In this document: one piece after another, positions 15,492 through 27,900 of the stretch
How positions within the stretch are numbered: position 1 is the first letter of the stretch
How the letters are laid out: every line of letters starts with the position of its first letter
From: Rappaport israeli
Lineage (GTDB): Bacteria > Pseudomonadota > Gammaproteobacteria > Cardiobacteriales > Cardiobacteriaceae
Assembly (NCBI RefSeq): GCF_001888055.1
Contig: NZ_LXHZ01000022.1
Location: 62,001-126,000 of the forward strand
Direction: 5' to 3'
DNA: 64,000 nucleotides
Made by a program: the position numbers and the translations under genes
Notes under the pieces: model-generated
Told to the model about the DNA's origin: nothing
Seen by the model: the letters and a program-made list of their open reading frames with translations, nothing else
Database searches by the model: none

Positions 15492-18400
15492 TATTTTGAT
15501 TCCTCTAACATGCTTTCAATCGTTTCAATGAGCACATCTTCACGATATGGCTTACCTAAATAACCTTGAACCCCAATCATATCTGCACGTACACGGTGCT
15601 TATCCCCCGTTCTTGAAGTAATCATAATAATTGGCACCTCAGGAATTTGACTGTTTTGGCGGACATGGTTGGCAAATTCGAAACCATCCATTCTTGGCAT
15701 TTCAATATCTAATAGAATTAAGTCTGGCGTAAATTCTTCTAATGCTTCAATGGCATCTATACCATCTTTAGCACTACGCACAACATAGTTATGACGCTCT
15801 AATAAACGCGTCGCTACCTTACGCATGGTTACCGAATCATCTACAACCAAGATATGAGCTTGACGGAGCTCTTGTTCATCTACCACAGACGCATCTTGCA
15901 TTGGCGTAACACTGCTAATATGACGTGATAAATCAACAAATTCTAATACAGGCACTACACTACCATCCCCCAAAATGGTTGCGCCTAAAATACCTGGAAT
16001 ATTGAGCAACTGACGATTGACATTTTTAACAATAATCTCTACACGATTGAGAATACGGTCAATAAACAACGCTACCTTAGTATCACCAGCATTTACATAG
16101 AGCACCGGCAAAGTACCATCTTCACTGGTCACCTCATACCCTTCAGGGTTAAAGTACTGACCTAGAACAAAAAGGCGATATTCTTCATTGTTATACTCGT
16201 GATAAACCGTCTCTCCTTGTAGCGCTTGTTGTAATTTTTCTGCAGGAATTTGCGATACCGCCGCAACAGAAGACATTGGCGCAGCATAAGTCCGTCCAGC
16301 AATCTCTATCAATAACACCTCGGAAATACTCATAGAGAAAGGTATATTAATGGCAAATTCAGTACCTTTATCAGCAATAGAGTTTGCCAAAATACGACCA
16401 CGACGCTGCTTGATCATCTCATTAACAACATCCATCCCAACACCGCGTCCAGATACTTGCGATAATGATTTGGCTGTTGAGAAGCCTGATTTAAAAATTA
16501 AACTACTTAAATAGCGCTCATCATTTTGACGCTCTGGATCAAGAATGCCTTTTTCTGATGCTTTTCTGCGAATGGCATCAAAATCTAACCCTTTACCATC
16601 ATCAATAATTCTAACGACTAATTCTGATGCATTTAAAGAGACGTCAATTTTAATTGTGCCTGAACGTGTTTTGCCTTTTCTTACCCGCTCTTCTGGTTTT
16701 TCAATTCCATGAGCAATAGCATTACGCACAATATGCTCTAGCGCTGGCAAAATATCTTCAAGCAAGCGACGCTCCAATTCAACCTCGCCACCTTGTAAAA
16801 TAAAGTCAACCTCACACCCAAGCGTTAAGCTTGTCTGCTTAACCAAACGTCTTAAACGTGGCTCATGCACATCAAAACGCATCATTTGTGTAGTCATCAA
16901 GCTACTTTGAATATTACGCTGCAACAATGCTTGCTGATGAGTGATATTACGGATAAGAGAATTATCATGCTCTAAAGAGTCGTTAAGATTTTTAAGGTCA
17001 TCCACCGCTTCTGCAAGTTGGCGTGATAACTGTTGCATTTCTGAGAATCTATCCATTTCTAATGGATCAAACTCTTCATTTTTATAACCATGTTGCTCAT
17101 GTCTAAACAACATCTGAGCTTCAGTTTCACTATCTAAACGACGCGTCTGCTCACCAATACGGATTGCAACGCGTGATAACTCTGTCAAACTATAATCAGT
17201 CGTTGCAACCAACGTTTCAAACCGAGAACGTAAAATCGCCATTTCACCAACCATTGTAATAAGCTCATCAAGCAATTTCGCATCAACACGAACCAAATGC
17301 GGTAGCGTTGAGGTCGGCTGTTTAGGAGTATTTTTTTCCTTGACTGTTTCTTTGTATTGGTCAACGCGTTGCTCAGTAGAGTCTTCTTTCTTGGCTGGCA
17401 ATTGCTCTTCTGGTTTTTCCGCTTCTGTTGCTTCTAATGATTTTTCTAAAGACTCTGCATTTTCCTCTAACTGAGCGCCCTCTTCTGCCAATGGCTCTAA
17501 AGAATCCTTTTCATGTGAAGTCGCAATAGATTCATCATGAACATTTGTTTGAGTAGAGCCTTTTTCTTTCTCTGTAAGATTTTGCAACTCAGCAACTTGA
17601 GTATCTTCTGGTTCAGCTTTCTTTGGCTCTGGCAATTTAAATTCGCCAGTTTGTGCAAACAATGATAATGCTTCATTTAAGCTGCTAGCCTCTTCAGGCA
17701 ATTCACGACGCAACATCGTATCAAGCATATCTAATAAAGTATTAGAGCCGTGTTGTAATAGAGTTTTTGCTTGACGCTTTTTAGCCTCACTATAATCATC
17801 TAAATTCTCAACGATAGACTCCATCTCATGCGCGGTATTCCCAATACTAAAAATACCTACCAAACGCGCTCCCCCTTTTAGGGTATGCAAAGCCCGTTTT
17901 AGCTCATCAAGATTTTCTTTATCGTTTAAATTATCATTAACCTGCTGTTGAATATTTTCAATAATTTCTTGTGCCTCATCACTGAAAATCTCCACCAATA
18001 CTGGGTCAATACTATCATCAAAGCCATGCGCTTCTATCTGCTCCTCAACCAAAGGCTCTGATAAGGTATCTTCTTCAGCGACTTCTTGTGTATCTTGTTG
18101 ATGCTTTTTCTGCTCAACCGCTTCTTTTTCTTGCTGAATTGCTTCAGCAATCTCTGGGTATGGCAACGGTTCATTAATAAACCCACTAATATTATTTAAT
18201 AAATATGGGTCTTCTTTTGGCAAGAAACCATCACGAATGCTATCAAGCATCAATAACCCCTGCCAAATAGCACCAAGGAGTAAAGACGCAGAACGACTAG
18301 AGGCTGGAACTTGTCCTTCAACAACTCGCTCAATTAACGACTCTGTCGTATGTGCTAAATTACCCAAAGCTTGATAACCTGCCATCAAAGCACTTCCTTT

Positions 18401-21400
18401 CAAAGTATGCATATTACGGCGAATATTATCTAAGCGACTTAACTGCTCAAGATTGTCTGACCACATTTCAGCATCCTCTTGGCTCTTAGCAAGCAACGCT
18501 AATGCCTCATCTAAAAATGTTTCAGACAAGAAAGAGTTAGCATTTGGATCTAAAACATCTTCTCTACTGAGCAACTCAGCAACTGTTTTTACTGGCGCTG
18601 AATCTATTGTTGAAGCAAGTTTTTCATACGCCAAAGAACTTACAGGAATGTCTGCATGCTGCTGGCGCTCTTTCATTAATTTACTAATAACTTCATCAAC
18701 TTCACTGCCATCATTTTGCGCATGGTCTTGAATTAATTCAACTCCTTCACGCAAAGTAGAAGTCAAACTGGCAGGAATGGCCACATCATTTTCTTGATAA
18801 AGCAGTAATAACTGTTCGATAGCATCTAATAAACGCCATAGCCATTGAGGCGCTGTATCAGGATTTAAACTTTCTTCAATATCATAAAATGCTTCGATTA
18901 ATTCACCAGCTGCATTTTTAGACAAACTCTCTGCGTTAGTTAAAGGCTCTAACTTATCCATTGCACGCAAATAGACCGCCTGCCTATATTCTTCATCTTG
19001 TTTTTTCGCTGTAGCACTCTCTTCTTTTAAAGTTGGATGCTGCGCTAATTGTGAAAGCTCTTGGTCTAGGCGCTGTTGATAATTTGATTGAGCTGTTTTT
19101 GCAGGCACAACTTCTTCTGCTACGCTATTTTGATTTCTTTTCGCATCAACTGAAAACTCTTTCTCTGCGACAGCAAATTCTTGGCTAGTTTCTTTTGCTT
19201 CTACCTCTTGTGCTTCCCAAGATGGAATGGCTAAATTTTCTGATATTTGATCCTCTTCCTGCTTGCTGGTTGTAGCAATTTTAGATGAAGAATCAGACTG
19301 TTCTAAAGTTGATTCTACACCGCCAGCAACTTGTTGATACTCAACTTCATTTAAACGACCACTTTGCGTTAAATCAGCCGAAGTTTGATACTCTTCTTTA
19401 TTAATACTTTCTAAATTACCACTTTCTGAAAGTTCTTGTTGTGATGCAGATGGCACAACATCAGATTTCGTCTCATCTTCACCAGAATCAGAAACTTTGC
19501 TAATTTGAGCAACCTCAGAACTGATTCCTTGTTCTTCTTTATCTAAGATAGATAAATCAGCCGTTTGTTTGTCCGCAATTTCTAAAGATTGCTCCTGTTC
19601 TGCATTAGATGTGGTCAATGAAATTTCATTTTCGCTTGTAGTAGCTTCTTCATCATGATCTTGAGCATAACTAAATGACACTGACCGCTCAGTTTCACTG
19701 CGAACACCACCAAGCCCAGTTTCCGTTAATGCAGCACCTAATACAGCTTCACCAGAAGATTTCTCTGATGAGAAACTCTGCCCATCCAATGAATCGTCAT
19801 CTTTTATATTTGAGAAGCCAGAAACCGCATTGATGGTCTCATTCTCAACTGAAGAATCAACTGTTTTATCTATTGATTGTTCAGCACCAGATTCAGCGCT
19901 ATCAGTTGAACCGTAAGAAGATATTGTTTGAGCATGTCCCTCTGCTTTTTCATCAGAACTAGTTCTGTTAGCAAAATTAGCAACCACATCTGCTAGAAAA
20001 TCTTTATCCTCTGTTTGAATATTTTCAAGCGCTTCAACTAAATGAGCACGCAAAGCTGTACGCGCTTGCTCATCTTGTGGAAGCTCTAATTGTTGCCATT
20101 GATTTTCTAATAAATTAACAAAAGCCTCTACAGAAGCCTCATCATGCTGCGCTACTGCCATTCCACGTGATAAACGCTGTGATATTTTCGCAAAAACTTC
20201 CTGTTCATCTTTTGAAAGTGAAGCTGTAGATTCAGATAAAGAATGAGCTATTGGCGAAGCAGAAGCTGAAATTGACTCATCGGCAGTTGTTCCTTCATGT
20301 TGTGTAGAAAATACCGCATTTACCCATTGTCCTGCAGCAACCCCTTGTTGTTCCAAATCTTGTTTAATTTGTGCAGTTAAAGCAGACAAAGTACCATTAT
20401 CTTCTGGCAAATCATATTGTTGCATTTGATATTGTAGCGCACTTATCACAGCGTCATCTTGCGTTGATAAATCGCCACCATGCTTAGAAACTTGCTTTAA
20501 AGAAGTTAGCATTTTCTGATAAGTTTTAGCATCAACCCTGTTTGGGTGTTTTTATAATTCTGTCCAGATTGAGAAGATTGATTCAAATCAGCAGCAAAAC
20601 CTTCACTCACTGCATCGCTATCACTATAAACTTGCTCAATGCTCGCATCAGATACGCCACTAGTTTCTTCAAAATCATCAAATAAATCAAATGAAAGCGC
20701 TTCAACATCGCCATCTAAGGATGCTTTATCCTCCTGCGTTAAGGTATCAACAAAAACAGGAGATTCTGATTGATTAGGTGCAAAAGATTGTGTAGCTGTT
20801 TTTTGTTCACTACTTTGTTCTAGCTCATCAGTCAAACTTAACCCAACAGTACTTTGAGCTTTCTTCGACAAACTTGATTCATCAGAAGATTTTTGCGGGC
20901 TAAAAACCTTCTCAGATTTAGATAAGAATGTTTCTAGGGTTTTATTTTCACCCGTAACTGATTCAGCTGTATCAACAAAATCATCCACTAAAGCTAATCC
21001 ATCATTACTTCTTTGACTAGCGTATTTGTTCGTTTCCTGATCATGCAATTTAGCATCATCACTGGTATTGATTGTACCAAACTCTTCTTTATCATCATCA
21101 ACCAAACTGAAAGTCAAAGACTTTTCTTCAGACTGCCGCGCAGATAGCAAGGACTCTTCTTTACTTGCTTTATCATCAAAATCAAGCGCTTTACCACCTT
21201 CAACAGAACTAGGCTCTCCCTGTATAGAGTACGGCGCTGTTTCATTGGAAAATTCAGCGGTACTTTCAAGCTCACCTACGTTAGCTGAAGTAGCACTTGA
21301 TATTTCCTCAGATTGCGCTTCCCCTGAAAGTAATTCATTACGCAATTGATTAATATAGTTATCTATATTTCCAGTATCTGGATCAACTAATAATGCCTCG

Positions 21401-23613
21401 CGAACTTTTTGCGCAACTAATGCCTGCTCTAATAAAGCACCTTTTTTTTCTTCAAATTGTCCGCCACTTCTTAAAAGTAATAATAACTGATAGGCATCAC
21501 TAACCGTATGCTGCACTAGAGGGCTAACTGGATATTGTCCCTCCATAACATTATTAAGCAATTGTTCATGTTGCCAAGCAAACTCACCTAAAGACTCATA
21601 ACCAACCGTGCGCCCAGAACCTTTTAAAGTATGGAAAGAACGCCTAATTTCTTTAGTATTTTCTAAATTTTCAGGTTCTTCTTGAAAAAGAGGAATCGTC
21701 TCACCTAAAAACTCAATAATTTCATCTAGCTCTTCTAAAAAGAATTCTCGGATTTCATCATCTACCACTGCATCTTCATGCGTTACAGAAAACTCAACCT
21801 TCTCTTTAGGAACCTCAATATTATTTAAATCTTCCAATGACTTATTCAAATAATATTGCCCACTAATCGTACTTGCGCTTCGATTAGATTGCTGCTCATC
21901 TGAAGACAATATCGCTGTAATAGATTGCTGTGATTCCTGCGTAGCGCTGGCACTATCAGAACTAACATTAGAAAAATCTACAACGGTATTTACACGAGCG
22001 TTTTCACTAGACTGCGTAACAGACTCACCCAGCCCCCCAAAAGCTCCAACGCCATCGTCAGCATTATTCTTAGCAGAACGCTCTGCTTTAACTTCTTCTT
22101 GAGCTAAAGAGTTATCAACTTTTTTATTAGCGCCTAACTCTTCTTTTTTATTAGCACTCAATTCTTCGGTAGAACGTGCCTCATCTTGTGCTGTCTCGCC
22201 CAAAGGAAGTTCTGTATCCAGCGACTCATTAACATCCTCTTCTTGTTCTTCTTGTTCTTCTTGTTCTTCTTGTTCTTCTTGTTCAAAGAATTCAGCAGCA
22301 GAGTAATTTCCATCCAGCGCATTCAATCCTACATCTAAATCAGATAACAAGTTAGAACTGTCTGATAAATTGTCTTCACTCACATCATCAGCAAACTGCT
22401 GATACAATTTCATTGCCTGAGGATTTTCTGGCAGAATTTTGTTAATGCTTTCAATGGCTTTCTCTAAAAAAGAGACATCTTGATCACTTACTTTCCCCAT
22501 TAAAGCGATATCATTAAATAAATATTCAATTCCTACCAAACTATCTACAATTGGAGCATAAAGCTCTGTAGCAAAACTTTGTTTATGAAGTGAGATGGTT
22601 AAATAAATAACTCCTAGCTGTTTTAGAACATCACTGAATCTTTTTAAGCCTGCAAGTTCAATAAATGATTGATAATGAGCGACTCTCAAACTCATTTCTT
22701 TCCAATCATGAGAAGAGTCAATTTTTTCTTGCAACGCAACTTCTTTACGAAATTGCTCAAAATAATAAATAGCTTGACCACCAATTTCTTTTAAAACATC
22801 TTCAACAATCAAACGGCGGTTAAAAGATTTTTGTTTAGACAATAAATCTTCCCCTTCTTCGTTGTCTAAACTCCTATCTTCTTGTCCAGCTACAAAAGCA
22901 GTCTCTACAAGTAACATTGCTTCTGCAATATCAACCCATAGCTCAGGAGTTGGATTAGAATCGACAAGTTCATTGATTTTATTTAATAAAATTTTAGGGT
23001 CTGACATCCCTAATACTACAAACAAATCAGCAAGCTCGCTATTTCTTTCCTTAATTTCAGCAATAATTTGCTCTTTATTATCACTTCTATGATATTGCTC
23101 TATTTGCTGACGGCTTTTTGATAAAATCTCGGAAATATTACCAGCAATAACTTCATAAGTTTGCGCATCGATATTTGGCGTAATATTAAAATCAACCAAG
23201 TCAGAACGTTGTCTTTCACCATTTAGTAACGTTTGATAGCTATGTTTAACAAATTCTAAATCAAGCTCTTTTACGCTACCTAAGCGCTCTACAAAATCTT
23301 CTAATACTAAAATAGCCGATGCAATATCTGCACCTTCCTCTAAGGTATTAGGAGTATTGCTCTTTTTATTGGAAATATTATGGTTAAGATTTTGAATAGA
23401 AGATAAAATCACATCCGTTAATTTAGCAACATCTGCATATCCCAATAAGGATAAACTACCGCTAATTTCTGAAAGTTTTTCAGCAAGGCTTGACACTCCG
23501 CCAGAATCAGGTCGTTCCAACCAGCCTGCGAACTCTGATTTTACAGTTTTCATATTGCCAGACATTTCTTTTCTGACCTGAATTAATACCTGATTGCCTA
23601 ATTCCATTCCCAT
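15491..23613 (-). CDS. chpA: ChpA hybrid chemosensory histidine kinase (one frameshift)
   Basis: About 2,707 residues when read across one frameshift: a missing base in the CCC run at 20536-20538. Domains in order: an FimL/PilL-like N-terminal helical region; Hpt with SFHTLKGSG near residue 660; long acidic linkers; Hpt with HTLKGSALMAG near 1736; Hpt with HTLKGGARLVG near 1907; a P3/H-kinase dimer segment (LDELITMVGEMAILRSR near 2118); HATPase with RNAIAHGIE and DDGKGLD; a CheW domain; and a C-terminal receiver (VVDDSVTMRK, phospho-acceptor in LILLDIEMPRMDG). ChpA reads signals from PilJ and phosphorylates PilG and PilH to steer twitching. Two separate reading frames exist as written, but the joint is seamless after one inserted base. 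Confidence 0.9.
22240..22284 (-). repeat. Five 9-bp tandem repeats in the chpA linker
   Basis: Five perfect copies of TTCTTGTTC (plus strand) encode EQE-type repeats on the minus strand inside an acidic linker of ChpA. Copy number changes would keep the frame and only alter linker length. Confidence 0.9.
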
Positions 23614-23656
23614 TCAAACCTCTGCTTTTGTCTAACGTACTTGCGACTTAGTTTAA

Positions 23657-24898
23657 TTAATACCCTTCTGGCAAGATAAATCCAGATACAGATTGTTTTA
23701 ATTCTTCTGATAGCAAGTTTAAGTTAGCAATTGAATCTGATGTTTTTATTGCATTTTCTGTGGTCGAAAAAGCAAGCTCATTAATTTCGTTCATATCTTT
23801 TGATAAATTATCTGCTGTTTCTGATACTTTTCTAGTTGCACTTGAAACGCGATCAATTAATGCTGCCAAAGAAGTTGATACTTCTTCAATTTTAGTTAGT
23901 GCCGTACCTGCTTCCTCAGCAACATTTGCACCAGTTACTACTTGGTTAGTTGATTTCTCCATAGAAGCAACCGCCTCATTAGTATCCGTTTGGATTGTTT
24001 TAACTAGCAATTCAATTCTTTTAGTTGCATTAGAGGAGCGCTCTGCCAAACGTTGAATTTCATCAGCAACAACGGCAAAACCTCTACCTGCCTCACCAGC
24101 AGAGCTTGCTTGAATAGCCGCATTTAACGCCAAAATATTTGTTTGGTCTGCAATACCTTTGATAATCTCAACAATATTTCCGATTTCTTGAGAACTTTCA
24201 CCAAGGCGCTTAATTCGTTTGGAGGTATCTTGAATATTTTCTCGAATACTATTCATACCATCAATCGTATCATGTACCTGCTGTGAGCCATCGCGCGCGA
24301 TAATAACAGAATTACGAGCGATTTCTGCCGAGCTTGTAGTGCTCATCGATACGCGGTCAAGGGCTTGTACCATTTCAGTAATTGTTTGTGAAATATCATG
24401 GATTTTTTTTGCCTGTTCTGTTGAACGTGATTGCATTTGCTCTGCAATATAGCGCGTCCCTCCAGAAGCCTCTGCAACCTGTAAAGCGGTGCGGTTAATT
24501 GTACCGACCAGCTCTCGCATTGATTCCACCACATAATTTAAAGCATCTGCCATGCCACCAGTGTCATCTTCTGTTACTTGCGCTTCAATCGTCAAATCAC
24601 CATTAGAAAGTTCCGCCATTTGATCCATCAAGCGAATAATGGCTTCTTGGTCTTGCTCTGAACGTACCGCATTATTATCAATAAGAAGCGACGTAACCGG
24701 CATATTGCGCCATAAAATAGTCGAAAGCACTCCAAAAACAACCGTACCCAACAAAAACCATTTTAATGAACCATAATGCAAACCAAATCCTTGGTATGTT
24801 GCATTCACGTCTCCTGTAAAGACAATATATAAGCTAGCTATCGCTAGTAATATAAACACCGTCGTGCAAAGCATTGCTGATAAGCGCATTGTTCGCAT
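23657..24898 (-). CDS. pilJ: PilJ-type methyl-accepting chemotaxis protein lacking the periplasmic sensor
   Basis: A 413-residue receptor with two membrane helices (about 7-29 and 45-63) separated by only about 15 residues, a HAMP-like linker, then a full cytoplasmic signalling domain with the hairpin tip [18 protein letters not shown]. Pseudomonas PilJ is about 680 residues, with a large periplasmic PilJ sensor between the helices. That sensor is absent here. Only 68 bp separate the start from the end of pilI, so the missing domain is not hidden upstream. Gene order (pilG-pilH-pilI-pilJ-chpA) supports the name. Confidence 0.85.
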   Translation of the reverse strand: MRTMRLSAMLCTTVFILLAIASLYIVFTGDVNATYQGFGLHYGSLKWFLLGTVVFGVLSTILWRNMPVTSLLIDNNAVRSEQDQEAIIRLMDQMAELSNGDLTIEAQVTEDDTGGMADALNYVVESMRELVGTINRTALQVAEASGGTRYIAEQMQSRSTEQAKKIHDISQTITEMVQALDRVSMSTTSSAEIARNSVIIARDGSQQVHDTIDGMNSIRENIQDTSKRIKRLGESSQEIGNIVEIIKGIADQTNILALNAAIQASSAGEAGRGFAVVADEIQRLAERSSNATKRIELLVKTIQTDTNEAVASMEKSTNQVVTGANVAEEAGTALTKIEEVSTSLAALIDRVSSATRKVSETADNLSKDMNEINELAFSTTENAIKTSDSIANLNLLSEELKQSVSGFILPEGY

Positions 24899-24966
24899 TT
24901 TTTTTACAAATTCTTCCGAGTTTGTGCCACTTTAATCTCTCCTAAAACAACTATGAAAATTGGTAG

Positions 24967-25505
24967 TTAATGTATGTTTTGTGCAAGCGATTCATCATTG
25001 GTTAATTCACTTAAATTAATAGTGAAAAATTCCTCGCCATTTATCTCACCTTTGCCATCAATAAACTTTTCTTCAGATACAAAGTAAGAGACATCGCACT
25101 CACGAATGCCAATAACGGCATCAACCTTAAAAACATATCCTAAAACTTGCTTTAAAATAATATAAGACGAATCTAGATCATTTTTTTGCTCACAGAAATA
25201 TCTTTATTGAAAAGCTTTTTTAAATCTATTGTTAGATAAACCTCGCCTCTAATGCCACTTAGTCCCAACAACCAGTTAGGACTAAAAGGCAAAGGAGTAA
25301 TTGTAGAGACTGATTGCGCTACCTCAGCAACATCTTCTATATCTATCAATAGATTTCTTTCCCCTACTCGAAAAGCAAAGTATCCACCTATACTCTTACG
25401 ATGAGAAGCTTGCTCAACTCTTTTATTCTCTTGATATAAATTCAAAAATTTTTCTAGCAAAGCTAGTGGCGACATACTTTCAGGTATTGTTACTTGCGTA
25501 TTCAT
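24967..25505 (-). CDS. pilI: PilI CheW-like adaptor (one frameshift)
   Basis: The first 105 residues read as a CheW-domain protein (FAFRVGERNLLIDIEDVAEV, NWLLGLSGIRGEVYLTIDL) and then stop early. Adding one base to the T7 run at 25181-25187 opens the frame to a stop at 24967, giving 179 residues, close to the 178 of Pseudomonas PilI. The restored tail (ILKQVLGYVFKVDAVIGIRE) has the expected C-terminal CheW strand pattern. PilI couples PilJ to ChpA. The start overlaps the pilH stop by four bases. Confidence 0.85.
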
Positions 25506-25867
25506 GCGGATAAAACAGCATTAATGGTTTGAATTAATTCATCTTTAGTGGGTGGCTTAACCAGATAATCAGCCGCGCCATTGCGCTTTGCCCATGCTTT
25601 ATCGCTAACTTGTGATTTCGTTGTTAGCATAATCACTGGAATTCTTCCAGTTTCAGGGTCTTTGGTTAACTTACGTGTTGCCTGAAATCCGCTCATATTC
25701 GGCATAACCACGTCCATTAAAATCACATCAGGCTTTTCTTCTTTGGCCATTTTTATGCCTTTATCACCCGATGCTGCCAAAATCACTTCATACCCCTGAG
25801 CTTCCAAAATGGTTTGGACAAATTTTGCTTCAGTAGGTGAATCATCCACAACAAGAACTTTTAACAT
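25502..25867 (-). CDS. pilH: PilH response regulator
   Basis: A 121-residue stand-alone receiver domain with VVDDSPTEAKF, phospho-acceptor Asp in VILMDVVMPNMSG, Thr in IMLTTKS and the conserved Lys in YLVKPPTKDEL. PilH opposes PilG in control of pilus extension and retraction. It overlaps pilI by four bases and follows pilG by seven, so the three are one transcript. Confidence 0.92.
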   Translation of the reverse strand: MLKVLVVDDSPTEAKFVQTILEAQGYEVILAASGDKGIKMAKEEKPDVILMDVVMPNMSGFQATRKLTKDPETGRIPVIMLTTKSQVSDKAWAKRNGAADYLVKPPTKDELIQTINAVLSA

Positions 25868-25874
25868 TTTATCC

Positions 25875-26267
25875 TCATTTTTTTCTTACATGTTCGCCAA
25901 TTGCTGACAAAAGCTCATCACGGGAAAATGGCTTGGTCATAAAAAATTCCGAACCAGCAATTCTACCTCTAGCTTTATCAAACACACCATCTTTACTTGA
26001 GAGCATAATGATTGGTATTTCTTTAAATTCTGGATTGCTTTTTATTACCGAACAGACCTGATAACCGTCTAATCTTGGCATCATGATATCTAGAAAAATA
26101 ATATCAGGCTTAAATGCCATGACTTTTGATAATGCTTTAAACCCGTTATCAACGCTACTGACATTATAGCCTTCTCTTGACAAGATAGCCTCAGCAGTTT
26201 TACGGATTGTTCCGCTATCATCGACAATTAGTACTTTTACAGATGCATTGTCTTCAGACATCCTCAT
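25875..26267 (-). CDS. pilG: PilG response regulator
   Basis: A 130-residue CheY-like receiver: IVDDSGTIRKTAEAIL at the acidic pocket, phospho-acceptor in IIFLDIMMPRLDGYQVC, Ser/Thr in MLSSKDGVFD and Lys in FMTKPFSRDEL. The signature IRKTAE and GYQVC are typical of PilG. It is the first gene of the pil-chp operon and starts pilus extension signalling. A second Met six bases in (MSEDNASVKV) may be the true start. Confidence 0.92.
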   Translation of the reverse strand: MRMSEDNASVKVLIVDDSGTIRKTAEAILSREGYNVSSVDNGFKALSKVMAFKPDIIFLDIMMPRLDGYQVCSVIKSNPEFKEIPIIMLSSKDGVFDKARGRIAGSEFFMTKPFSRDELLSAIGEHVRKK

Positions 26268-26327
26268 TTCCCCAGTTTAAATTCCAAATAATAAAACCCA
26301 TTTTTACCTTTTATTTACCTTTTAGAG

Positions 26328-26768
26328 CTATTCATTTACATTTTGAGCCAACCAATCTTCAGCGATAATACTTGCTGCCATTGCATCAATATATCGCGCT
26401 TTTGCATCTCGTTTTTTTGCTTCATGAGAGGTGAGATACTCCTCAATTACAAAAACAGGCAGTACAAATTCTAACTGACAATCCTCTACTAAGCGAATAA
26501 TACTTTTATGCAAAGGATGTTCGGTTGTATCTTTATGCACTGGCAATCCTATTACAATCGCATCTATTCGCCATTCTTTTACAATTTCTGCAAATAAACT
26601 TGCTTTTAATTGACCGATAGGACAACGAATAATTTTCAAAGGCTTGGCGGTTTTTGTGATTGTCTGCCCAACCGCAACCCCTGTTTTCTTTTGTCCAACA
26701 TCCAGCGCCATAATCCACTGGATGTTTTTTTGCTTTGCAATTATACCGTTTTCTTTGTTCACTACCAC
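26328..26768 (-). CDS. ruvX: Putative Holliday junction resolvase/pre-16S rRNA nuclease RuvX
   Basis: A 146-residue YqgF/RuvX RNase H-fold protein. The first catalytic strand is MALDVGQKKTGVAVG, the middle acidic segment DAIVIGLPVHKD, and the last Asp falls in ARYIDAMAASIIAEDWL. The family trims the 5' end of 16S rRNA precursors. The Met in IMALDVG would give a more typical start without the first 18 residues. It is divergent to trxB, with about 130 bp between. Confidence 0.88.
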   Translation of the reverse strand: MVVNKENGIIAKQKNIQWIMALDVGQKKTGVAVGQTITKTAKPLKIIRCPIGQLKASLFAEIVKEWRIDAIVIGLPVHKDTTEHPLHKSIIRLVEDCQLEFVLPVFVIEEYLTSHEAKKRDAKARYIDAMAASIIAEDWLAQNVNE

Positions 26769-26875
26769 TGGAAAATTACTTTATTTTTATCAATTATAAC
26801 AAATTAAACGAACTTTATACGCCCATCTTTGTCTTCTGTTATTCTAACCATTTCCGCTCACATCCGAGCTTTTAA

Positions 26876-27853
<978 letters not shown>

Positions 27854-27900
27854 TGGTGCTAAAATAGAGATTTTTATTGTTAAGAAAAGGAAGGCTTATT

